Assembly (NCBI GenBank): GCA_021846985.1
Contig: JAJZVX010000028.1
Span: 1-47,211, forward strand
Source: Acidobacteriota bacterium
GTDB taxonomy: Bacteria; Acidobacteriota; Terriglobia; Terriglobales; Acidobacteriaceae
Length of the DNA: 47,211 nt
Direction: 5' to 3'
Shown: positions 38,188-46,138 of the stretch, in pieces
Layout of the letters: every line of letters begins with the position of its first letter
Position numbering within the stretch: the first letter of the stretch is position 1
Position numbers and translations under genes: made by a program
The notes under the pieces: generated by a model
The model's input: only the letters and a program-made list of their open reading frames with translations
Told to the model about the DNA's origin: nothing
Databases searched by the model: none

Positions 38188-39301
38188 TAACTGCACCGGT
38201 GACAAGTACGTTCGCTTTGGCAGCGTAATCTCAACCTATCGATGCAATGCCAGATGCAACATGTGCAACATCTGGAGGTTTCCCACGCGCGCCGCGGACG
38301 AAGTGGGCGTTGAGGTCTACCAGAAGCTTCCGCAGATGCGGGCTTTGAACCTGACCGGCGGCGAGGTCTTTCTGCGCAGCGATGTGGACGACATTGTTAC
38401 GGTCTTGAAGACCAAAGCGCGCCGCATTGTCATCAGCAGTAACGGCTGGTTCGTCGACCGTACGCTCCGCTTGTTTGAAAAGCACGGGAATAGTATCGGC
38501 ATTCGTATCAGTATCGAAGGCCTGTCGCACGCCAATGACAGGATCCGGGGTATGCCCAGGGGCTTTGACAATGCGATCCGCATCTTGACAGCGCTGCACG
38601 GAATGGGGATTAAAGACATTGGTTTTGGCCTCACAATTCAGGATGCCAACGCCCAGGATGTGAAAGATCTTTATCAACTGGCCAAGATGATGGATGTGGA
38701 GTTTGCCACGGCCGCTCTGCACAATTCATTCTATTTTCACAAGCAGGACAATCGCATCGATTCCTCGCAGGACGCCATTGCGGCGCTGCAAGAGTTGGCC
38801 GCCGATCTGTTGCGATCCAGAAGGCCAAAAGACTGGTTCCGCGCCTACTTCAACTATGGACTGATCAACTACCTACAGGGACGTGAGCGTCTCCTGCCCT
38901 GCCGCATGGCTCATGACGCGTTCTTCCTCGAACCCAACGGAGACGTGCTGCCATGTAACGGCATGGATGAACCAATGCCGCTCGGCAATCTGCGCGTTCA
39001 ATCCTGGGATGAGATTTGGCATTCCCGGGCTGCTGAACGGGCAAGGCAATCGGTGCGTAACTGCGGCAAGCAGTGTTGGATGATGGGCTCAGTCGGCCAG
39101 GAGATCAAGAAGCACCCTGTCGAGCCGCTTAAGTGGATCATCGCCCACAAGTGGCCGCCACGTAAGATAGAGAGTCCGCCTAAGGAAAACAGGCATCCGC
39201 ATAGCCTATTCGGAGTTGACGGTCTTTCCGCAAAGCAGACCATGCAGCTCATCCAAATCCGCCCCGCATCCTTGGAAGCGAAAGCGTCCGGCGCCCCTTG
39301 A
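38174..39301 (+). CDS. Radical SAM protein with four-cysteine C-terminal region
   Basis: 375 residues. C24, C28 and C31 (TYRCNARCNMCNIW) form the CxxxCxxC motif that binds the SAM-cleaving 4Fe-4S cluster, and TGGE (61-64) binds SAM. C243 (LLPCRMAH), C261 (VLPCNGMDE), C297 and C301 (NCGKQCWM), around LEPNGDVLPC and GNLRVQSWDEIW, form a SPASM-like auxiliary cluster site. GGAGATCGG inside the upstream GT4 gene serves the ATG, and the 14-base overlap makes the two genes a coupled pair. The substrate is unknown: SPASM enzymes often modify peptides, but the setting suggests sugar or lipid-linked-sugar chemistry. Confidence 0.88.
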   Translation: MTRDSNCTGDKYVRFGSVISTYRCNARCNMCNIWRFPTRAADEVGVEVYQKLPQMRALNLTGGEVFLRSDVDDIVTVLKTKARRIVISSNGWFVDRTLRLFEKHGNSIGIRISIEGLSHANDRIRGMPRGFDNAIRILTALHGMGIKDIGFGLTIQDANAQDVKDLYQLAKMMDVEFATAALHNSFYFHKQDNRIDSSQDAIAALQELAADLLRSRRPKDWFRAYFNYGLINYLQGRERLLPCRMAHDAFFLEPNGDVLPCNGMDEPMPLGNLRVQSWDEIWHSRAAERARQSVRNCGKQCWMMGSVGQEIKKHPVEPLKWIIAHKWPPRKIESPPKENRHPHSLFGVDGLSAKQTMQLIQIRPASLEAKASGAP

Positions 39302-39317
39302 GAACGGAAACCTTGAC

Positions 39318-39449
39318 ATGGCCGAGCCTGTGGATCGAAGGCTTCCTTCTGGCGCATGGATTGCCATGCGGCGCGTGAAGGATGCGCGTTTCGTCGAGCG
39401 CATCGCGGCTCCATGTTGGGGAAAAACCATACTCCCTTATGCGATCTGA
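39318..39449 (+). CDS. Possible 43-residue peptide downstream of the radical SAM gene
   Basis: A 43-codon frame starting MAEPVDRRLPSGAW and ending APCWGKTILPYAI, lying between the radical SAM and GT4 genes. The upstream sequence (GAGAACGGAAACC) is a poor ribosome binding site. A small conserved peptide next to a SPASM-type enzyme could be a substrate, but the reading may equally be chance. The same frame also runs upstream into the radical SAM gene. Confidence 0.2.
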   Translation: MAEPVDRRLPSGAWIAMRRVKDARFVERIAAPCWGKTILPYAI

Positions 39450-39478
39450 GTAAGAGAGAGCAAAGCGCGATAACAGAC

Positions 39479-40594
39479 ATGAATATATCGTTTCTGATTA
39501 CGAAGGACTTCTTGCAGGGCGGCGGCATCGAGAAATACACGCGCGAGGTTAGCCGCCGTCTGGTCGCGCATGGTCACCGCGTGCTGGTCTACTCCACGCG
39601 CGGCATGGGCCCCAGTTGCGCGACATGGGAAGGGGTAGACATCCATTGGCTGCCGCGTTTCAGACCTTACTGGACAGAAAAGAGCGCCGCTTCCGTGTAC
39701 GCTGCGGCTCAGGCGATTTCGTCCAGATTCAATCCCGACGTCTTCCATTTGCACAGCGTTGCCGCGGGCGCCATGGCTGCCGCCCTGCGCCTCCGCAAGA
39801 CGCCGTGCCTGCTGCAGATGCATGGCATCGAGTGGCAGCGCAGCCGTTGGGGGGTGGTGGCGAGGAGTGTGTTGCGGCTGTTGGAAAATCTCTCCTTCGC
39901 CGGCGCCACCGCGGTGACGGCCGTGTCCAGGTCTCAATGCGATTTCTATCAGCGGCAGTTTCATATCCCGGTTACGTTTATTCCTACCGGCGCCGAGTCT
40001 CGCGGAATGGTCCCCCCCGCGCACCTTGCCGAATTGCGCCTCGAGCCGGACCGTTACTTTTTCACCGCCGCGCGCTTGGTGCGAGAAAAGGGAATTCATT
40101 ATCTGATTCCAGCATTCCGGAAAAGCGGAACAGGATGGAAGCTCGTCATTGCCGGTGGTTCCGGTGATGATGGCGGCTATTTCAGATCGCTCCTGGAATT
40201 AGCGGGTGGCGATGAGCGGATTGTGTTTCTTGGCCACGTGCAGGAACCATTGCTTGGTGAACTCTATGCCCATGCTGGAGCCTATGTCCAACCTTCGGAG
40301 ATTGAAGGGATGTCCATTTCTCTGCTGGACGCCATGAGTTATGCGCGCTGCTGCATCGTTAGCGATATTCCGGAAAATATGGATGTAATTGGTGCCGCGG
40401 GATTGGCCTTTCGCAGCGCCGATGTTGATGATCTGGCGCAGAAAATGAAGCGGGCATCGGCCTCGCGTGAAATTGATGAGGGTCTTGGCAAAGCCGCGCG
40501 CGCGCGCGTGCTCGCCCGCTACTCATGGGATGCGATAACTTCTCAACTGGAAGAGCTTTACCAGATTACGCGCTCCGCTCAAATCGCCGGGTAG
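39479..40594 (+). CDS. Glycosyltransferase family 4
   Basis: 371 residues from MNISFLITKDFLQGGGIEKY; the frame is open 123 bases upstream without GT-like residues. The GGGIEKY loop, FNPDVFHLHSVAAGAMAAAL, LLQMHGIEWQRSRWG and VTAVSRSQCDFY form the acceptor domain. AARLVREKGIHYLIPAF and QPSEIEGMSISLLDAMSYA form the donor domain with its conserved glutamate. Base use is visibly less GC-biased than in region 1. The last gene of the rightward locus; no clear terminator follows. Confidence 0.92.
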   Translation: MNISFLITKDFLQGGGIEKYTREVSRRLVAHGHRVLVYSTRGMGPSCATWEGVDIHWLPRFRPYWTEKSAASVYAAAQAISSRFNPDVFHLHSVAAGAMAAALRLRKTPCLLQMHGIEWQRSRWGVVARSVLRLLENLSFAGATAVTAVSRSQCDFYQRQFHIPVTFIPTGAESRGMVPPAHLAELRLEPDRYFFTAARLVREKGIHYLIPAFRKSGTGWKLVIAGGSGDDGGYFRSLLELAGGDERIVFLGHVQEPLLGELYAHAGAYVQPSEIEGMSISLLDAMSYARCCIVSDIPENMDVIGAAGLAFRSADVDDLAQKMKRASASREIDEGLGKAARARVLARYSWDAITSQLEELYQITRSAQIAG

Positions 40595-40726
40595 CGTGCC
40601 GGGCAGAGGCGGGGCCGCATTGATTTCCAGAGCTCCCAACATCCCAAGCCCGGCTGCGCAAAGCGGATTGGTGAATGAGAAAAATCTCCCGCCCGGCGCC
40701 GCGTTTCTGCCTATTTCCATTCGTTC

Positions 40727-41728
40727 CTACAGCGCCGCCGCGGCGCGCGCTTCCAGCTCTCCCAGCCGCGCGGCCAGCAACGCTTCCAGCTTCATCAGCG
40801 CGGCCGCAAAGCCATCGATCCCTTCCTTCAGCTTGTCGCGGGCCATGGCGTCGGCCTGGTGCATCTTCTCGAACGTAGCCTTGTCCATTGCCATGCGCTC
40901 GATGTGCAGGGCGCGGGCGGCCTCGGGATCGAGCTTGCGCGGCAATGCGCCTTCCGCCGCCTCCAGTTCCGCCAGCAGATGCGGCGAAATGGTCAGCAGA
41001 TCGCAGCCGGCCAGCTCCTTGATCTCCCCCATGTTGCGGAAGCTCGCGCCCATCACGACTGTTTTGTATCCATGATTCTTGTAGTAGTTGTAAATGCGCG
41101 TCACCGACTTCACGCCGGGATCGTCCGCGCCTTCGTACTTCTTGCCGGTCTCCTTCGTGTACCAGTCAAGAATGCGCCCCACAAACGGCGAGATCAGCGT
41201 CACGCCTGCCTCGGCTGCGGCAATAGCCTGGTGCAGTCCGAAGAGCAGCGTCAAATTGCAGTGGATGCCTTCGCGCTCCAGCACTTCGGCTGCGCGAATG
41301 CCCTCCCACGTCGAAGCAATCTTGATGAGCACGCGCTCGCGGCCGATGCCCGCCTGCTCGTATTGCCCTATCAGGTCGCGCGCCTGCGCAATCGTCGCTT
41401 CGGTGTCGTAGGAGAGCCGCGCGTCCACCTCCGTGCTCACCCGTCCTGGAACAATGGCGAGGATCTTCTTGCCAAAGGCCACGGCCAGCCGGCGGAACGC
41501 CAGGTTGGCCACCGCCTGGTCCGTGGCCTTGTTGCCCAGTTCCTTGCGCGCCGCCAGCAGCACCTCGTCCACAATCGGCTGGTACTGCGGCATCTGCGCC
41601 GCGGCGGTAATCAGCGAGGGGTTGGTGGTGGCGTCCTGCGGACGAAACTCCTCCATCGCCTCCATGTCGCCGGTGTCGGCAACCACTACGGTGTAACGAC
41701 GCAACTGTTCCAGCAGATTCTGCGGCAT
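40727..41728 (-). CDS. tal: Transaldolase
   Basis: 333 residues, the length of TalB-type enzymes. The Schiff-base lysine is K136 ([12 protein letters not shown]), with D18 (VVADTGD) and the TTNPSL motif upstream and [14 protein letters not shown] and VMGASFRN downstream. It exchanges dihydroxyacetone units between sedoheptulose-7-P and glyceraldehyde-3-P in the non-oxidative pentose phosphate pathway. AGGAGG lies six bases before the ATG, the best ribosome binding site in this part of the window. It is the last gene of a four-gene leftward run. Confidence 0.97.
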   Translation of the reverse strand: MPQNLLEQLRRYTVVVADTGDMEAMEEFRPQDATTNPSLITAAAQMPQYQPIVDEVLLAARKELGNKATDQAVANLAFRRLAVAFGKKILAIVPGRVSTEVDARLSYDTEATIAQARDLIGQYEQAGIGRERVLIKIASTWEGIRAAEVLEREGIHCNLTLLFGLHQAIAAAEAGVTLISPFVGRILDWYTKETGKKYEGADDPGVKSVTRIYNYYKNHGYKTVVMGASFRNMGEIKELAGCDLLTISPHLLAELEAAEGALPRKLDPEAARALHIERMAMDKATFEKMHQADAMARDKLKEGIDGFAAALMKLEALLAARLGELEARAAAAL

Positions 41729-41833
41729 GATTCCTCCTGGGGATGGGAGTGCGAACTGCGCGTACCTTCTCCTCCAGTTTACCGCCTGCCGCGCCTTGCC
41801 CGGGTGGGCGCGCAGATCATGCGACGGCCGCGT

Positions 41834-42643
41834 TCACTCGGCCGCAAAGGAATTTGACAATACGCCAAGCCCCGCCATGCTCACCTCCACGCGATCTCCG
41901 GCCTTCAGCGCTCCCACGCCCGCCGGGGTTCCCGTCAGCAGCAGATCGCCCGGCTCCAGCGTAATCGCCGATGTAATGTAGGCCAGCAGCTCAGGAATCC
42001 CGAAGATGAAATCCCTCGTCGATCCGCGCTGCCGTACCTCGCCGTTCACGCGTGTTTCGATGGTGAGCCCGGCCTCGGGATCCACTTCGTCGCTCACCAC
42101 CGGTCCCAGCGGGCAAAAGGTGTCAAAGCCCTTGGCGCGCGTCCACTGCGCGTCCTTCTGCTGCAGGTCGCGGGCCGTCACGTCGTTGGCCAGCGTATAG
42201 CCGCGCACCGCGCTGCGCCACTCCTCCGGCTTCAGTCTGGTCGCGCGCCGGCCAATCACCACGGCCAGCTCGCCTTCGTAATCCACGCGCGCCGAGGCCG
42301 CCGGCATGCGCACGGTCCCGCCCGGCTTTAACAGCGACGACGGCGGCTTGAAGAAGATCAGCGGTTCGGTGGGAACGTCGTTGCCCATCTCCTTGGCATG
42401 ATCGCGATAGTTGCGGCCCACGCAGATGATCTTCGAGGGCGTCGTTGGCGGCAGCAGATCCGCCTTGCTCAACGGCATCGGCTCAAAGTCGAAGCTCCAC
42501 GAAGTAGCGCGCCCATGCTCCAGCCGGAACGCCAGATCCTCTTCCGGCGCGGCCATCAGGTCCACGATCCAAAGCTCGCCGCCGCGCTCTTCCACCGCGC
42601 CGTAGTAATTTGAATTCTCGAAATGGAAGCGGCAATATTTCAT
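41834..42643 (-). CDS. Fumarylacetoacetate hydrolase family enzyme
   Basis: 269 residues. The FAH C-terminal domain begins near 70 with KIICVGRNYRDHAKEMG; metal ligands E123 and E125 (VDYEGELAVVIG) and D154 (TLANDVTARDLQ) are in place, followed by KGFDTFCPLGP and LLTGTPAGVG. Members cleave or decarboxylate acylpyruvates and related beta-dicarbonyls; the compact size with the N-terminal domain of about 60 residues fits the acylpyruvase/fumarylpyruvate hydrolase group. Which substrate it uses cannot be told. TAGGAGACG precedes the ATG. Confidence 0.9.
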   Translation of the reverse strand: MKYCRFHFENSNYYGAVEERGGELWIVDLMAAPEEDLAFRLEHGRATSWSFDFEPMPLSKADLLPPTTPSKIICVGRNYRDHAKEMGNDVPTEPLIFFKPPSSLLKPGGTVRMPAASARVDYEGELAVVIGRRATRLKPEEWRSAVRGYTLANDVTARDLQQKDAQWTRAKGFDTFCPLGPVVSDEVDPEAGLTIETRVNGEVRQRGSTRDFIFGIPELLAYITSAITLEPGDLLLTGTPAGVGALKAGDRVEVSMAGLGVLSNSFAAE

Positions 42644-42671
42644 GTTTCGTCTCCTAGCGCGTTCCTGTAGT

Positions 42672-43754
42672 TCACGGTTCCGGCACTGTCTCTAGCGCTT
42701 CGGCCGAGCGCTCGCTTTCGTTTCCATTCTGGTCCACGGCGCTCACCGCATAGTGATAGGTGTGGCCGGGCTGCACGTGGTCGTCGTGGAAAGCCGGCCC
42801 GGCCACCGGCTCGGCGGGCGAAATCCGCTGCCATGCCTCGCCCTCTTCACGGCGATAAACCACGTATCCTGCCAGATCGTCTTCCGTCCCGGGTTCCCAG
42901 CTCAGGTCGATCGCCGCCTGCTCTCCGTTTTCCGCAGCCGTGGCCACGGCCGCCAGGCCCCTGGGCACCGCGGGCGGAAACACATCCTTCGCCTCCACGC
43001 GTACCGGCTCGGAATACGCGCTGTCAAGCTCCAGAACCTGCCGGTCCACCGTGGCGCGAAACACGCGCTGGGCGCGGTATTCATAGGTCTCGCCAAAGCG
43101 TATGCCCTCGTCGACCGCGCGTCCCTTCTGTGCGCCGGCCTCCACCAGCAGATTCTGTTCCAATGGTTCGGGAGGCGGAGCCAGCAGTCCTTCTTTCGGC
43201 TTCTCCTTTGGCCGCGTCAGCAGCGTGCGCCGCAGGCGGACCGCTCCTCTCGCACCTGGCATCCAAAGCAGCACCATGCCCCGTTTGTGCACTTCGGCCC
43301 TCAGCCCGGTCACCGGCGCCGGAGACTCGCCCGCCAGCGTCAGGCCGGCGTTCGACAGCCCCGCCGACCGTCCGTTGCGGTTCTTCAGCTCCACAAAGTA
43401 GCGCAGCGCGCGGGGCTGCCCGCTGGTCAGCGCCGGCGTCAGCTTGTCCGTATAGGTGCACGCGGCGCCCGGCTTCAGCGAGACTTCTGTTTTTACCGGC
43501 TTGCAGGCGCCGCCCTCCGCCTGGCGGCAGATTGTGGCCTCCACATCTTCACGCAGAAGCAACTTGTCGGTGTCGTTTGTGGGCATCGTCCAGGCCAGTG
43601 ATACCTCGTCGCCCGCCCGCACGGCGGTCAGGTCGGCCACGCGGTCCGGCAGGTGAAGCGAGGGCGGCAGCGGAGCGCCTGGCGTTCCACATCCGCTCAC
43701 GCCGGCCAGCCCAACGGCCAGCGCTGCCGCCGCAATTCGATGCGCCATTCCCAT
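42672..43754 (-). CDS. Fibronectin type III lipoprotein
   Basis: 360 residues with a lipoprotein signal: a basic start, the hydrophobic IAAAALAVGLAGVS, and C22 in the lipobox VSGC. A second ATG two codons in is an equally good start. Three beta-rich segments follow: about 35-140, 145-270 and 275-355. The last is the clearest FN3 domain (PRGLAAVATA, IDLSWEPGTEDDLAGYVVYR, GHTYHYAVSAVDQNGNES). It probably sits in a membrane facing the periplasm and binds carbohydrate or protein. It lies between the SIS and FAH genes in a tight leftward operon. Confidence 0.82.
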   Translation of the reverse strand: MGMAHRIAAAALAVGLAGVSGCGTPGAPLPPSLHLPDRVADLTAVRAGDEVSLAWTMPTNDTDKLLLREDVEATICRQAEGGACKPVKTEVSLKPGAACTYTDKLTPALTSGQPRALRYFVELKNRNGRSAGLSNAGLTLAGESPAPVTGLRAEVHKRGMVLLWMPGARGAVRLRRTLLTRPKEKPKEGLLAPPPEPLEQNLLVEAGAQKGRAVDEGIRFGETYEYRAQRVFRATVDRQVLELDSAYSEPVRVEAKDVFPPAVPRGLAAVATAAENGEQAAIDLSWEPGTEDDLAGYVVYRREEGEAWQRISPAEPVAGPAFHDDHVQPGHTYHYAVSAVDQNGNESERSAEALETVPEP

Positions 43755-43789
43755 CGCCCTACCAGTCTACTGGAGCGCCCCGCCCGGTC

Positions 43790-44905
43790 TCACGGCTCGA
43801 TCACAGCCTTGGACAGATTCCGCGGACGGTCCACGTCCACTCCGTGTTCCAGCGCCATCGAGTAGGCAAAAAGCTGGAGCGGCACAATCTCCGGAATGGG
43901 CAGCAGGTGTTCGCTGGCCGGCTCCACGTGCACGCAATCCGTGGCCAGCGCTGCGGCCTTGCTGTCGCCCGTGTTGGCCAAGGCAATCACGCGTGCCCCC
44001 TGCGCCCGCATGTCCTCCAGCAGTTGCAGCGTTTTTTCGTACCGCTCCACTGAAGCCGCCATGGAGTGATCCACCGTGACCAGCACCACCAGCGGCACCC
44101 GCTCGCTCACCAGTGCATTGGGCCCATGCTTCAGTTCGCCCGATGGATAACCCTCCGCGTGCACATACGACGCTTCCTTCATCTTCAGCGCACCCTCGCG
44201 CGCAATCGCATAGTGCACGCCGCGCCCCAGGTAAAGGAACGTCGATGCGTCGCGATATTTGCCCGCCAGCGCCGCCATCTGTGTCTGCCAGTGCGGCAGT
44301 TGCGCCTGCATGCGCGCCGGCAGAGCGCGCAGCTCCTCGATCCGCCGCGCCATCTCCACCGTCTCCAGCGTGCCCAGCTCGCGCGCCTCGTAGAGCGCCA
44401 GCAGGTAAAGCGCTGTCAACTGGCAGGTAAAGCTTTTGGTGGCCGGAATCGCCAGTTCCGGACCCGCATCCAGCGGCATGGCCGCTCCGGCCTCGCGCAG
44501 CATGGTGCTGCCGGCCACGTTGGCAATCGCCAGTGTCCGCTCGCCGCCTGCACGGCCTCGCCGCAGCGCCGCCAGCGTATCCGACGTCTCGCCCGACTGC
44601 GAAATCACAATCACTGATGGTTCGCGCGCATCCTCGATGCCCCGGCACGCGTACTCGCTGGCGTACTCCACGTCCACCGCCAGCCCGCATAGATCTTCCA
44701 AAAGGATCTCCGCCGCCAGTCCCGCATGCCGGCTCGATCCGCTGGCGGCTATCAGCACCTCACCCCGCGGATTCAGCCAGCCCGCCATCGGCGCAAATGC
44801 CGCCGCATGCAGCCCCTGCGCGTCCAGATACAAATTCATCGTCCGCCGCATGGCGTCCGGCTGTTCGAAGATCTCCCGCAACATCGCGTGGGCAAACTCG
44901 GTCAT
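43790..44905 (-). CDS. GlmS-like SIS-domain sugar-phosphate isomerase/deaminase without glutaminase domain
   Basis: 371 residues, matching only the isomerase half of glucosamine-6-phosphate synthase. It starts where the GlmS linker would (MLREIFEQPDAMRRTMN). Two SIS domains carry GEVLIAASGSSRHAGLAAE, VISQSGETSDT and PATKSFTCQLTALYLLAL, then the second half. Catalytic positions known from E. coli GlmS are kept: E237, K241 and E244 (EGALKMKE), H260 (ELKHGP) and K366 (RPRNLSKAV). With no N-terminal Cys glutaminase, ammonia would be free or the reaction would run as a deaminase, as in NagB-II-type enzymes. GGGAG precedes the ATG. It heads the leftward operon. Confidence 0.88.
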   Translation of the reverse strand: MTEFAHAMLREIFEQPDAMRRTMNLYLDAQGLHAAAFAPMAGWLNPRGEVLIAASGSSRHAGLAAEILLEDLCGLAVDVEYASEYACRGIEDAREPSVIVISQSGETSDTLAALRRGRAGGERTLAIANVAGSTMLREAGAAMPLDAGPELAIPATKSFTCQLTALYLLALYEARELGTLETVEMARRIEELRALPARMQAQLPHWQTQMAALAGKYRDASTFLYLGRGVHYAIAREGALKMKEASYVHAEGYPSGELKHGPNALVSERVPLVVLVTVDHSMAASVERYEKTLQLLEDMRAQGARVIALANTGDSKAAALATDCVHVEPASEHLLPIPEIVPLQLFAYSMALEHGVDVDRPRNLSKAVIEP

Positions 44906-45030
44906 GCCTCTCCCTGCTCCTGTCTCTGGTCTTATCGCAAAGTTGTCACCCTCAATTTTAATCTTCCTGCGCAGTTGCCATGCCTGCCAGACTGCGGGAT
45001 GCCCGCGCGTTTCCCGGAACTCCGGAAGCG

Positions 45031-45036
45031 TACAAT
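45031..45036 (+). promoter_or_regulatory. Candidate -10 box for hypA
   Basis: TACAAT, one mismatch from consensus, ends nine bases before the hypA ATG. No ribosome binding site lies between, so transcription from here would give a leaderless or nearly leaderless mRNA. The -35 region is poor (TTTCCC near 45010). Confidence 0.45.
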
Positions 45037-45045
45037 CCTTCTTTA

Positions 45046-45399
45046 ATGCACGAGCTTTCCATGGTCTCCAGCATCGTCGAATCGGTCACCGCCGCGTTGG
45101 CCGCCTATCCCGGCGCGCAGGTCAGGGAAGTCCGTCTTCGCGTCGGAGCCCTCGCTGCGGTCGTCGAGGACTCGTTGCAGTTCTGTTACGAAATTGCCAC
45201 CGAAGACACGCCCCTCGCCGGCTCAAAGCTGGTGGTTCACGTCCTGCCCGTCATCGCGCATTGCGAGCCGTGCGGCCGCGACGTCACGCTGGCTTCGTTG
45301 CAAAGCTTTCGCTGCCCCCTGTGCGGCCAGCCCGTCTCCGAGCTGCGCCAGGGCCGCGAACTGGAGATCGATTCCGTCGAAATCGAGGAGAACCCATGA
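45046..45399 (+). CDS. hypA: Hydrogenase/urease nickel metallochaperone HypA
   Basis: 117 residues from MHELSMVSSIVESV, the universal HypA start; H2 is a nickel ligand. The zinc site is C73, C76, C90 and C93 (HCEPCG ... CPLCG). HypA hands nickel, with HypB, to [NiFe]-hydrogenase or urease precursors. The frame is open to 44980 without family residues. No ribosome binding site is visible. The stop overlaps the hypB ATG (ATGA). No hydrogenase or urease structural genes are in the window. Confidence 0.93.
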   Translation: MHELSMVSSIVESVTAALAAYPGAQVREVRLRVGALAAVVEDSLQFCYEIATEDTPLAGSKLVVHVLPVIAHCEPCGRDVTLASLQSFRCPLCGQPVSELRQGRELEIDSVEIEENP

Positions 45400-46070
45400 C
45401 CACCCGTATTGTCGAACTTCGCCAGGGCATCCTGAAGAAAAACGACGAACTGGCCCGCGCCTTGCGCCTCCGCTTTTCCAAGGCTGGCGTGCTGGTGCTC
45501 AATCTCGTCTCCAGTCCCGGCACTGGCAAGACCGCCTTCCTCGAATTCACCCTTCGCGAGCTGCGCGCCCGCGGTGCCCGTGTGGCCGCTCTCGTGGGCG
45601 ACCTGGAAACCGACAACGACGCCCGCCGCCTCGCCGCCTCCGGTGCCCCCGTTCGTCAAATCAACACCCACGGCATCTGCCATCTCGACGCCGAGATGGT
45701 CGAGAAACACCTCGATGCCTGGAACGACGTCTCGCTGTCCGGGCTCGACTATCTCTTCATCGAAAACGTCGGCAACCTCGTCTGTCCTTCCAGTTACGAT
45801 CTCGGCGAGCGCATCCGCGTCGCTCTGCTCAGCGTCACCGAAGGCGAAGACAAGCCGCTCAAATACCCCACCCTCTTCAACTCCGCCGACGCCGCCGTCC
45901 TCACCAAAATCGACATCGCCGCACCGTGCGGCTTCGATCGCGATCTGGCCCTCAAGAATATCCATGAGATCCGGCCCGGCATCCGCATCTTTGAAACCTC
46001 CGCCAAAACCGGCGCCGGCATGGATGCGTGGCTCGCCTACCTGGTCGCGCAGCGGGGCAGCGCGTCGTGA
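45396..46070 (+). CDS. hypB: Hydrogenase nickel incorporation GTPase HypB
   Basis: 224 residues from the ATG at 45396, with GAGGAG at 45385-45390. Walker A is SSPGTGKT (39-46), the guanine specificity motif TKID (170-173). C95-H96 (GICHLDAE) and C130 (GNLVCPS) form the G-domain metal site shared by HypB proteins. There is no histidine-rich stretch or N-terminal CxxCGC high-affinity nickel site, so it is the minimal form, suited to GTP-driven nickel transfer rather than storage. It is coupled to hypA by a 4-base overlap. Confidence 0.93.
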   Translation: MTTRIVELRQGILKKNDELARALRLRFSKAGVLVLNLVSSPGTGKTAFLEFTLRELRARGARVAALVGDLETDNDARRLAASGAPVRQINTHGICHLDAEMVEKHLDAWNDVSLSGLDYLFIENVGNLVCPSSYDLGERIRVALLSVTEGEDKPLKYPTLFNSADAAVLTKIDIAAPCGFDRDLALKNIHEIRPGIRIFETSAKTGAGMDAWLAYLVAQRGSAS

Positions 46071-46138
46071 GAGAAGTCGCCGTCCACTCACGGCGCCGCC
46101 GTCGCTAAGACGGCTCCAAAGCAAACTTGCCCGCTGCC

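Noticed and set aside
40495..40508. (CG)7 run that might adopt Z-DNA form
   Set aside because: It lies in frame in a glycosyltransferase gene and encodes an ordinary Ala-Arg-Ala-Arg stretch; too short to call functional.
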